46,625 nucleotides of DNA from positions 4,258 to 50,882 of the forward strand of contig JAENRP010000320.1 in the NCBI GenBank assembly GCA_024741835.1, in the 5' to 3' direction. The notes under the pieces were generated by a model. That model saw nothing but the letters and a program-made list of their open reading frames with translations, was not told the DNA's origin and made no database searches. Position numbers and translations under genes: made by a program. Below, piece by piece: positions 32,171-42,967 of this stretch. The first letter of the stretch is position 1. Every line of letters begins with the position of its first letter. Source of the stretch: Diplocarpon mali. Lineage: Eukaryota > Ascomycota > Leotiomycetes > Helotiales > Drepanopezizaceae.

Positions 32171-33144
32171 CCAGTCTCCCTTTAATCTTAAAAAGACTAT
32201 ATTGCTCTACTAAGCGGTACGCCTCCTACTACTCCTAGATCTACTGCTAAGTATTAGTTCTCTTAGTCTTACCTCGGCGTAGTATATCGCGGTATTAGAG
32301 CCTTATTTAAGACTAAATAGCCTTGTCAGAAGGCGCAATATCACGCTTTAAAATAGATACTAGGCCTTAGAGTAAGAGTTGCTAGTTCACCAAATTAGTA
32401 TATAAGTTGTTAGCAGTAGTTCCACTTATAAGAGTATCTCTATTAAGTATTAAGAAGGAGAGCTTCTTAGCTTGAATTTATACTTAAGCTATCGCAAAAG
32501 CTAGAAGCGTTCTATCGACAGTCTTAGAGACCTATTTTAAAAGTAGATCGTAGTATTTACGTTAGGTCTTCCAAGTCTCCTTACGCATAAGGTACTCCTT
32601 TATTAGGATTTTATATTCGTCTTTAATATCCTTATGAGAAGCCTATAGATGGGAAGCCTTTGACGGATCTCCTAAGGGAAAGCAGGCGTAAATCTATTTA
32701 GTTAAAGTAGCTATATACTCTTTATACAACCTCGCGTATGCTATGCAGAGGTTGGCCATTTCCAGTTCCTTAAGCTCTTATATAGAAGGAGCTTAAGGCT
32801 CAGTCTCTATAATTGACTTAAATAAGAGTCTTAGATCGGTAAAAATGGTAATATTATAGAGCTTAGCGAAGAATATATATTTACTAAACTACTTCACTTA
32901 AGAGGCAGAGGTATTAAGGCAAGGCTTAGAGATGCTTAAAGCGTTAGATATATTAAATAGAGTTTAGTAAAAAGGTTAGGTATATAAATAGAGTTTATAA
33001 ATAAGGTTCGATTGGAAAATGGAGATTTGTTAATTGAAAATAAAGGTCCTTTAAGTTATTATAAATACTTAAAAAGTCGGTTAGGAGCTTAAAGGGCCCT
33101 CTAGCCGATTGTATATAAAAAGAAAGCATATTAGAATGCTTATA
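32171..33144 (-). pseudogene. D minus copy 1: gag N-terminal part and leader
   Basis: Reverse complement of D plus from about 12070 back to 11177. It includes a segment of about 74 bp (around 32582-32660) that is missing from D plus near 11663. With it the gag frame is continuous (for example KDEYKILIKEYLMRKETWKT, about 32627-32568 on the minus strand). So this copy shows the original gag structure. Stops are TAA/TAG. Confidence 0.8.
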
Positions 33145-33155
33145 GGGCTTATAAC
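33145..33155 (-). other. Primer-binding site of D minus copy 1
   Basis: GTTATAAGCCC on the minus strand directly after the LTR. This is the half-tRNA (initiator Met) type, as at 11166, and better preserved. Confidence 0.68.
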
Positions 33156-33352
33156 TATAGTGCGGTCAGCTAGAGGGCCTTTATTAGGTCGCTTAAGAGG
33201 CTCGCAGAAGTAAGGGAAGATAATTGATTATATTATTCTGTAGTATATATATAGTAAGGAGACTTTAGAAAGAAAAGGGAGAGTCTATAACTTAGCAGAG
33301 TCACGTGGAGGGTCTCCAGAATAAGTGGAGACTCCGCCCATTCTGCACGATA
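33156..33352 (-). repeat. 5' LTR of D minus copy 1 (197 bp)
   Basis: On the minus strand it starts TATCGTGCAGAATGGGCGG and ends GCACTATA. It is the least mutated D LTR (GGAGACTCCGCCCATTCTGC kept on the plus strand). It abuts the 3' untranslated region of F2, so D inserted into F2. Confidence 0.9.
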
Positions 33353-33446
33353 TGTAGGAATATATCTTGCAGTAAAATAAAAAATTGCCAATAGCTCGCA
33401 ATTAAAAATATCAGATATCGTTAATCTAGGACCTTTTCAAGTCTAA

Positions 33447-36400
33447 TTATGCCCTAATAGGCCTTTGTACCCATCCCTCCTTTTTAACAGTTATTAAATT
33501 AGTCTCCACCAGCTACTAAAGGGCCTAATTTGGATTGGCTTTTGTTATAGCGTTAGCAGGGTTACTAGCGCCATCGATCTAACGTATCTTTATAAGCTCC
33601 ATATTCTTATACGATTATCAAATAGCTATTATATCGATCATTAATCGCTTTTCCTTTATAGTGCCCAATTTAATAATACACTTATATAAGGAGAGGGAAT
33701 CTGTATATATAATAGTAGGGAGGCGGGGTAGACTTAGCTTAGCTATTATTATATCGATCGTTATAGCTATAGAAACTAGCATATTAATACCTGCTACTAT
33801 AGTATATAGTTCGAAGGCTAATATAGCTCTTATTACTCTCTTATACTTCGTCGAGCTATAGTATAGAATATTGCCTTTTAAAGTAAACTGCGATTCTCCT
33901 TCCTCTTTAGTAGCTAGTATAATAATATAGCTGATCTGCGAGCTTAAATCCTTATTATTAGCAAAAGATCCATCGACAAATGCGAATAGTTTAGCGTTTT
34001 ATAAATTGATAGTAAGGTAGGTCAGGCCTCTTTCAAGGTTGTTTCGGATCCATTTAAGTTGCTTATTTAAATTCTCTATATCCTAAACTATCGGATCCTA
34101 GTATTAGACTATAGCTAACAAATTGAAGGAGGCTTTTAGCTAGCAGATTGTAGCTAAATATGCTCCCCTTACTCTTTGCTCTAGGTATTATTGCTTATAG
34201 CCCTTTTAAGAAGTATCGACTAGTTCCAGCCTTTAGCCTTAGCCCTTCTATCGTATATATACTATATTCCTTTCCTAAGAAATAATACACCTATTAAAGG
34301 CTAGTGATTTAGTACTCGATAGGTATTATATTAGCTTTATAAGGAATCCTACCCTTTTGATCTTATCCTCCTCCTTTTTTAAGAAGTCTGCCTCTTTAAG
34401 TATTAAAGTATCGTCTATCTATATTCCTATTATATCGAAAAGGGAAGAAGTACTCAAGGTTACTAATAGATAAAGGTTATAAGTTGAGTTAACTATACCG
34501 AGATTGCTATAATAATACTTATAATAGGTATTAAACTACTGATTTCCTAATTTAGGAATGCTATAGAGCGGCAGCACCACTTTAAAGACTATACCTATAG
34601 GGAATAGCTTAGCAATATCTTATAAAGGAAATACAAATATATTATATAATAGCTTTAAAGCTGCTTAAGTATACGCTTATATGATATTCCGTAAGCCGAG
34701 AATGCCCTTCTTGCCCTATTCTTTAAAGTATTCCTAGATTGATGCTAAAAGGTATACTAAAAGGCGCTAGCTTGCTTATTAAATAGTTAGGGATTAAGTG
34801 ATTATGCCTTCCTCCTTTTTACTAATATCGTTCTAGGCCTATATAATTAGGCGTGATTTCTTAAATAGGTGATCTATCTCCTTCCCTTTTATCTTATCAA
34901 CTATTCTCAATTTGAAGATCCTCTTGCCTTTTATAATAGGGTCATTTTTATTCATTAGTATAAATACCCCTCTATTTATTAGCCCTTAATACTCCTTTAG
35001 GCGAGATTGCTAAAAAGGGCGCTTAAGAGTAGTAATCTTATCTTCTGCCTATAGCTTTTGCGATAGTTCTTAATCCTTATTCTCCTTCTCTATTAGGAAT
35101 ACCTCTAATTTGGCCATATATAGCTTATTATCTACTCTAAAGGATATCTATATCTTAGCATTATAATTATTATCAATTATAAGAAGGCTGGAAATAGGCT
35201 TAATAAAGGGAACCTCTACTCTTAGCAATTGCTTATAGCTATTAAGTTACGGCTTAACTAAGCGAGAGGGCTTTACTTCTTTATCGATATCTATTGCATT
35301 CTACTTCCTTTAAATAGTCATTCGATCCTTAGGTTTAATTCCTTTATTTTCCTTTAAGCAGTTTTCTTTATTATCGATTTTAAATAAGCGTACGCTTATT
35401 GATCTAAAGTGCCTTATTCTACTGCTGATATTAACTATATAGGTTTCATTCTTTAAGCTTAAGAACTCAAATAGGCCTATCTATCTCCCTTCTCCTAATA
35501 TACTAATACTAGGTCTTTTAGCCTTAAATCGTAGATATAAGTGGTTCTAAGGCCATTCCTTATACTTAAAGCGTTATTAACCTTGCGAGTAGTATGGATT
35601 TTTCTCACTTCCTTTATAGCCTTTTTAATTATTACTGCCCTCTATTCTACTAACGGATTTGGTAGGTCTAGTTTAATTAGCCTTAGATATGCCTTAAAAA
35701 TGAGTAGTATAAGGATCATCCTATTAAGCCCTATAGTATCGTTAACTGCCTTTATAGCCATTTATAAGCGCTCCTTATCGCCTAATTGGAGGTATTTAGC
35801 TATTATTATCTTAAAGGCACATCTTAAAGGGCGATGATACCGTTCGACCTTACTAATAGAGTAGTGCGCTTCTATAGGGACCAGTTTAGGAGTTGTTCCT
35901 ATAGATCTTAGAGAGCTTTTAAACTCCGCTGAGTTGAAGTTAGTGCTATAGTTATATACTATAAAATTGGGAGGTCTAATATATATATCCAGCTAAGCCA
36001 ATTTAAGGGCTTGAAATACTATATCGGCCGAATATGCTTCTATTCTATTCCCTTCTATAGGAACCTTGCGGCTTTAAATCCCATCGCTTTATTAACTATA
36101 TAAAGGGCGTTCCTTCTACCGAATTGAGTAATATCGATATATATAGTATAATTGAAGTCGATATTATCTTATAGCTTAAATCGGAATCTATAAGGGGCGT
36201 TAGTGTAGAGTTGGTAGTATTAGCATATTTCCCTTACTCTTGCTATAATGCTAGAGTCTACGTTATAACCGGCCTAGTTTAAGAGGTATTTAAGGCGTTT
36301 TACTAAAGGATATCCGAATCTTTTATATAGCCTTTGGATCTCTATTTCTATTAAGTGGCATATATTAATTATACCTTCTAAAGTTATTAGAAGTTGCTCT

Positions 36401-38845
36401 ATTATATTAAGTAGAAGCTATAGGTACTTATATTTTCTAACAATTAAGTTTTTTTCCTTGCTAATTATAAGCAAATTGCATAGATTATTATATTTAGCTC
36501 CCATTTTATCGAGTTATTGCAAGTAGACTAAAAATAGTATATCTGCCTCTATAATTAAGAACTCTATAGGGCCTGCTAGTATTCAAACAGTTATCTTGCT
36601 AATTGTATTTTATAAACCTGCCTTAAAGGTAATTTTATACTTTTCAGCGCTAAGTAAAGCTAGAACTACATCTTATATATTTTATAAGGCTTTAAATTAG
36701 TTAATTCCTCCTACATTTTTATTTAAAGTGCCTATATCAATCAGGAATCCTTAAAAGAACTAATCTGTCTATTGGATTATAAACACCTTAGGGTCCGTTT
36801 ATATAGGTTTATTAACCCTTATTATTAAGAGGTATTTAGCCTTTTGCTTTTCAAGCTAATTAAGTATAGTTCTTAAGTTATATTCTTTATTAGAAGTTAA
36901 AAATACTATAATAAAGTTGATATTACTATCCTTAGGGTCGCTAATTGCTTAATCCTCCTCTTTTAAAGACGTTTCCTACTTATCCTTATCGGTTCTATTG
37001 CCTTTCGAATATATTCCGTTTTCCTCTTATAAGAGGTATGCCTTATATATTTTATCTATTGGCTTATACCCTTTAGCTCGTTGGTTTACTATATAGCAAG
37101 ACTTCTAAGCGGCCCTTTCTTCTTTTAAGTGCTTGCTACTATAGTAGTCCTTTTTCTAATATATAATGCACCTTATATAGCCTGGTTTTAGTTAGAAGGT
37201 TATTCCTCTCTTATTACCTTAGGTAAACTTCATCTTTCTATTTGAAAAGTGCGCTATAGATTGCCCTTGCTCCCTAGCTAAATGATATTAAGGTCTATTA
37301 GTAGCTGAACTAAGGTGCTAAGGTCTTAATAGTCTATCTTAGGCAATTACCTCTACGCAAGTCTATAAGCTATCTAATAGGGCTAGGAACGTCGCTAGTA
37401 GCTTAAAAAGTGCTATTTGAAATAGCTAATTACTTAAATACCTTATATAAGTCTATCTCTAATCGATCGATCGTTCTTTATACTAGCATATAGGCCTAAT
37501 TGCAAGTTTTATAGCTCCTTAGTATAATTCTTAAGTTAGGTTAGGATCGGTTTCTCCCTCTAATAGTCTTCTTATCGGAATAGGTCAAATGTCAGTCGAA
37601 ACTACCTCCTTAGGAATCTACTACTCCTCTCTTCGGTCTTATAATTGGCCCGAATGGCCTCTATTAAATTAGCAAACTTAAAGTTCTTATTTTATAAGTA
37701 CTAATAGTAGTAGGTTAAGGCTAAGTCTTATAGTATAAAAGGAAACGCTCTATACTATATACTCTAGTTTATAAAGGCTCTTTAATATAAATTGGCAAAT
37801 ATATAAAGCTTCTTATTTAAATAGTCTCTATTGCTTAAGTACTAAGTCTCTTTAGTATATATCTTACTTAAATTTATAAGAGTTTTAGCTTAATCTGAAG
37901 TCAAAGGTTCTATAATATATTAAGATAGTTGAATATCACTTTGATTTAGGTTTAAAAGTGCCCTTAAACCCCTTCTTATAGCAAAGGGTAGTAATAATCT
38001 ATCTCTTAGTTAGATTAGCGGCATTAGTATCAGATTCAGGATCTTTAAGTATTATATAATTAGGGTTCTTCTTAATTAAGGTTGATATAGTATTCTTTTA
38101 AAGTTATATTATTCGATTGTTTATCTTAAAGTATCTAATTTATATAAGTTATCTTATAAAGTATTATTATTATATCTAAGGTGTCCTTGCCAAAGCGAGT
38201 CTTAGTGTATTATCTCCTATTTAGCTATAGTAACCCTTTAAGTGAGTAGCTCGCATATTCGTATAGATTCGGCAAATTCTAAAGTAGACCTTATTCTATA
38301 TCTTAAAGATTATACTATAATTAAGTTTAATACTTCTTAAGTCTATGATTTTAAATGATCTTCTAGCTATTCATTTCCTTTTTAATATATTATATTAAAA
38401 AGTGCTTAGCCGATCGAAACGCCCTTCTTATGCTAAATATACACTTTATAGTACTAAAGGTTGTCCCTTAAGTGTTATCGAACGTCCTTATCTAACGATT
38501 TAAAATCGCTAATTATCTAATCTTAGAATTCTTTTTAAAAGTCCTTAGCGAGATATAGCCCTCTCCTTTTACCGTCTTATAGTATCTTTCGAAAGTTCTT
38601 TACATATAGGTCTTTTAGTCTAAAGGCCTTTTTACTAGGTTGATCCTCTTAGGGTTTTGTATCCCTTTTAAGGTCCCTTAGTGTCTAGGGTTGCCTTGGA
38701 TTATATGGTATTAATAGCCCTCCTTCGGTTATTTCCTAATATTGTCCGGATATTGCTTTACGCCTTAATAGGGTCCGAAAGAAGTCCGATATAGTCGTAT
38801 TTTATATATCGTTATACTATTATCTAATTGTAATTAAGATACCGA
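33447..38845 (-). pseudogene. Gag-pol polyprotein of F2
   Basis: Same protein as 16381-21771, in mirror orientation. The natural stop is at 33447-33449, and the preceding Trp and Gln codons that are stops in F are intact here. RNase H about 33570-34000, RT about 34300-34800, integrase about 35800-36350, protease about 36430-36760, gag to about 38840. Many TAA/TAG stops at other positions than in F, so the two copies were mutated independently. It helps to tell natural codons from RIP stops in F. Confidence 0.82.
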
Positions 38846-39105
38846 TTGCACTCTAGTTTTGCCTTAATTATAATGTATAATAAAACGCAGGTAGAAGAGG
38901 ATAGTATCTACCTTTAAAGTAATAACTCTAGCTAGATTTGCGTACCTTTTGCCTTTTCCCCTCTAATAGTAACTAATATTACTTTATACGTTTGGGTTAG
39001 TATTTAAAGTAAGCTAGAAATACAATTAAGTACTCCTTAAATTAAGAAAGAATTCTTTAATTTAATAACCTTACTATCTATAATAAAGGTACTACTACTA
39101 ATTAG
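38846..39105 (-). other. Leader of F2
   Basis: Counterpart of 16118-16380, untranslated. It includes the unidentified primer-binding region next to the LTR. Confidence 0.45.
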
Positions 39106-39404
39106 TATAGGTTCTATACTAGTAATCAATATTTATATAAATATAGTTGAGTACTTATTATTAAAAAGAATCTATTATAATATCTATCTATCTTTATATA
39201 ACTGAGATAGTACCTTTATACTTATAAATGTCCTCCTTCCTATAGTCTCTCTTAGCTATATATAGATATCCTTCCGAAGTCCTCCGGCTGAACAGCCGTC
39301 CGAAATACATACGAAACCCCTTATATCGCATATGATACAGCTATATAGGATGACCCTAGGAACGAGGGCAGCTTGCCTCTTGCATAGGAATCTGCGTACC
39401 AATA
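39106..39404 (-). repeat. 5' LTR of F2 (299 bp)
   Basis: On the minus strand it starts TATTGGTACGCAG and ends GAACCTATA. The hairpin GGCTGTTCAGCC is intact. Followed on the plus strand by CTAGG (39405-39409), presumably half of its target duplication. Confidence 0.92.
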
Positions 39405-40869
39405 CTAGGAGTCTGGGTGGCTCTGTCTCCTTAGCCTGAAGTCTCCGAAGTCTCCTATTGCTCAACGCTTAAGCGTCTCGTCCTCTTTTGCTTAGGAAGA
39501 GGGAGTTCCTCCTTGCGCTTTTCCCTATAGGTCTCCTCCTTTATTTTTATTATTGCTAGAGGTTCCTTTAAGAGTCTGGGTAGCTCTGTCTCCTTAGCCT
39601 AAAGTCTTTGAGCTAGTATTACAACTTAAGGTATTATATTATTAAGGCCTGCTCCTCTTATTAAGTCGCTTCTTATAAGACTATTAAAGCTCCTTCCGAA
39701 TCTTAGTAGTAGTGCCTTTAGCCTTCTACTAAAGTTTACTAAGGCCTGCTATTATAATCGAAGACTCTATCTTAAAGCCTTTAAGCCATCTCTATTCTTA
39801 TATAAAATAGTAGCTAAAGATCTGCCGATCGCCTTATAGAACTTATCTTTAAAGACTCCTTTAGAGTCGTCTATAGTTCCTTCTTTAATAAGGCCTCTAT
39901 AGGGAATCATTACCCTTAAGCTTTAGTCGCCATTTGCCTTCTTAAAGACTAGCAAAGTGGCTTCTAATTCGCTTGCTTCTACCTTTAAGTTTCTAAGCAG
40001 GTCTCTTAGAGAATTTGGATTTAAGTTAAGGCCTTTTATATCATTAGTTAAAGGCTATAGAGCAGCGTTAGTCTATAATATAGGCTCTTCTTATATAGCG
40101 GCTTCTTTTACAGCGATTGCGTTCGGCCTTGCAATAAGCTTCGATTTCTTGAAAATGCCTTCGAACTTAGTATCTTAAGCTCCCTTTTCCTCTTTAATCA
40201 ATTGGAGGGTTATCTTAAGTTCTTAGCGCGATATAGGATTTGCGCGCTTAGCTTTTGGACTATAGAAGAGAGACTTATCGAATTCGATATCTCGAATTAT
40301 TATTACTTACTAAAGCATAGGAACCTAAATTCTATAAATATTAAAGGTAATATATCTAATTAAGTAACTTAAGTACCTTTATAGTTTAATTTTAAAAGTT
40401 CAGCAGTCCCTTCCTACCTTCCTCTCTTTAATTAAAGGGTATACGCAAGCGCTATATATATAAACGCAACTCTAATTAGGCTTTAAGCTTACTATTATCT
40501 GCTTAATAAGCAGCAGCTTATAAAATCGAAAATACTACTTAAACCAACTATAGAAAGCCTCGCTTAGTAAGATCATCTTCTTCCTAGCGAGTAAGGAGAT
40601 ATTATAAAGGTATATAGTAGCCTTTATAACCTCTGGCCAAAGGCTTACTAAAAGCCTGGCGTAGATCCTCATTTTAATAGAGCGTTTAATTAATTCCCTT
40701 CTTACTCGCTCTGCGCCTCTATTAGGTTGGTATATATAAGCAGGAGTAAGCTCTAAATCGATTCCCTCCTCCTTTACCTATCTCTGGTACTCTATAAGAG
40801 AGTCTTCCCTTAGGAGGATTATTAAAGTATCGTTATCTTATCTGATCTTATAAATAGAAAGCCTATATT
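39405..40869 (-). pseudogene. D minus copy 2: linker and integrase fragment
   Basis: Reverse complement of D plus from about 15030 back to about 13610, covering the RT-proximal linker and integrase core. At its right end it is cut by a B LTR. Near 39410-39450 a 40-bp piece (GAGTCTGGGTGGCTCTGTCT...) precedes its normal position and appears again at about 39566, a local duplication or an older rearrangement. Short open frames on the plus strand are complements of the linker. Confidence 0.8.
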
Positions 40870-41794
40870 TATTAAGCTTAAGTAAGTCGGCGCAGTAGGT
40901 AAAGGAGGCTTCTAAAAGTCGATGGTCGATATATTAATAAGAGTTAAGGAAGGAAGGTTACCCCTTTCTTCCTTATAGCTATATATATATTAATATCCTA
41001 CTGATTAAGCAGTAGGGTTATATAATAATATATTAGAGTAATAGCTATATCACCTATCTTAATACCTTTACTTAGACCTTACTCTAATTGACCTATAGTT
41101 AGGAAAAACAATAACTATCCTTTTACGCTAATCCAACTCTTAAGTATCTCTTTAAATTAAAAACAATCAATTAATAGCAATTTCTATTAAAATTACTAAA
41201 TTCTACTTATAAGGTAAGACTAGGAGTCAATTTTCCCAAAAGCATTCCTTTATAAGACTATATAACTTAACTCGCAGTCTAGGCCTAAGAGTCGATTTAA
41301 AAACTTTCCCTTATAAGACTATATAACCTAACTCGCAAGGCAGGCCTAAGAGTCGTCCTTAAGCCTATTAAGCCCTTATTGCCTTTTATAACCTTAGTAT
41401 ATTTTTAAAGGCTTTGAACTTTGCAACCGTCTCTAATAGCTTTATAAATCCGTTTGCTACTATTCGATTAGTTAGAATATAAGTAATTAATAACTTATTT
41501 TTCGTAATAAGATTATAGATAAAGTAGTAAGTAATATTAATATATTTCAATTGCTTATATAAGTATAGATTCTTTATAAGTATAATTGCTTTTATATTAT
41601 CTACTTAAAGATTAATATAGTTCTTATCTTATTTAATATACTTAACGAAACTTATATCTTTTAAAACTTAAGCGATCTATAATCCTTACTTGCAATTAGA
41701 TAATATTAATATATATTTGGCCTTAATACTTGCGATAGCTATTGATTTCTACTTCCTATTTCCTTATAATATAGGTCTGCTATATAGTACTATT
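40870..41794 (-). mobile_element. B minus unit 1: 3' LTR plus pol end
   Basis: LTR 40870-41064 (195 bp), then, in reverse order, the 3' untranslated region with three palindromic units and the RNase H C-terminus (about 41376-41794). It is inserted in D minus copy 2. Its upstream part is cut by the LTR of unit 2, which inserted into its RNase H region. The rest should lie right of the window. Confidence 0.85.
41205..41353 (-). repeat. Three palindromic units in the 3' region of B unit 1
   Basis: Units at 41205-41227, 41270-41292 and 41331-41353, spaced 65 and 61 bp, each preceded by a TATAAGACTA-like spacer. Here the spacing is not a multiple of three, as expected outside coding sequence. Unit 3 has the same three (42806, 42871, 42932); unit 2 has only two (42130, 42195). 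Confidence 0.85.
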
Positions 41795-42471
41795 TATTAA
41801 GCTTAAGTAAGTCGGCGCAGTAGGTAAAGGAGGCTTCTAAGGGTCGATAGTCGATATATTAATAAGAGTTAAGGAAGGAAGGTTACCCCTTTCTTCCCTA
41901 TAGCTATATATATATCAATATCCTACTAACTAAGCAATAGGGTCATATGATAATATATTAGAGTAATAGCTATATCACCTATCTTAATACCCTTACTTAG
42001 ACCTTACTTTAATTGACCTATAGTTAGGAAAAATAATAACTATCCTTTTACGCTAATCCAACTCTTAAGTATATCTTTAAATTAAAAACAATCAATTAAT
42101 AGCAACCTCTATTAAAATTACTAAACTCTACTCGCAAGGCAGGACTAGGAGTTAATTTTCCCAAAAGCGTTCCTTTATAAGACTACGTAATTTGACTCGC
42201 AGGGCGGACCTAAGAGTCGTCCTTAAGCCTGCTAAGCCCCTATTGCCTTTTGCAACCTTAGTATATCCTTAAAGGCTTCGAACTTTATAACTATCTTTAG
42301 TAGCTTTATAAATCTATTTGCTACTATTCGATCAGATAAGATATAAGTAATTGATAACTTATTCTTTATAATAAGGTTATAGATAAAGTAGTAGGTAATA
42401 TCAATATATTTCAATCGCTTATATAAGTATGGATTCTTTATAAGTGCAATCGCCTTTGTATTATCTATTTA
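41795..42471 (-). mobile_element. B minus unit 2: 3' LTR plus pol end
   Basis: LTR 41795-41989, 3' region with two palindromic units (42130-42152, 42195-42217), then the RNase H tail. It is inserted in unit 1 and cut by unit 3 after 482 bp of internal sequence. One repeat of about 61 bp is missing compared with units 1 and 3. Confidence 0.85.
42229..42471 (-). pseudogene. RNase H C-terminus of B unit 2
   Basis: A 60-codon stop-free stretch (42414-42232) ending the Copia polyprotein: KYIDITYYFIYNLI is the usual KHIDIRYHFIR-type motif. It is followed by the segment with VANRFIKLL (normally VADxLTKPL) and the tail to the stop at 42229-42231. Asp to Asn and other changes fit RIP. It defines the end of the B polyprotein and thus the length (about 240 bp) of its 3' untranslated region. 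Confidence 0.85.
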
Positions 42472-42967
42472 TATTGAGCTTAAGTAAGTCGGCGCAGTAG
42501 GTAAAGGAGGCTTTTAAAGGTCGATAGTCGATATACTAATAAGAGTTAGGGAAGGAAGGTTACCCCTTTCTTCCTTATAGCTATATATATATTAATATCC
42601 TACTAATTAAGTAGTAGGGTTATATAATAATATATTAGAGTGATAGCTATATTACCTATTTTAATACCCTTATTCAAACCTTACTCCGATTGACCTATAG
42701 TCGAGAAAATAATAACTATCCTTTTGCGCTAATCCAACTCTTAAGTATCTCTTTAAATTAAAAATAATCAATTAATAGCAACCTCTATTAAAATCATTAA
42801 ATTCTACTCATAAGGCGGGACTAGGAGTCAATTTTCCTAAAAGCGTTCCTTTATAAGACTACGTGACTTAACTCGCAGTCTAGGCCTAAGAGTCGATTTA
42901 AAAACTTTCCTCTATAAGACTATATAACCTAACTCATAAGGCAGGCCTAGGAGTTGTCCTTAAGCCT

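Larger units (their letters stand above)
33353..39404 (-). mobile_element. F2: minus-strand copy of F, 3' end missing
   Basis: Collinear with F from its 5' LTR to about 100 bp past pol (F position about 21870). There the D minus LTR begins. The missing 1.7 kb and 3' LTR should lie beyond the other end of D minus copy 1, but that end is replaced by block G and B. A deletion or rearrangement must have removed it. The right flank is D sequence, so F2 had inserted in a D copy. Confidence 0.88.

Noticed and set aside
35541..35837. 98-codon plus-strand frame
   Set aside because: Complement of the integrase/linker of F2 (minus strand); no independent support.
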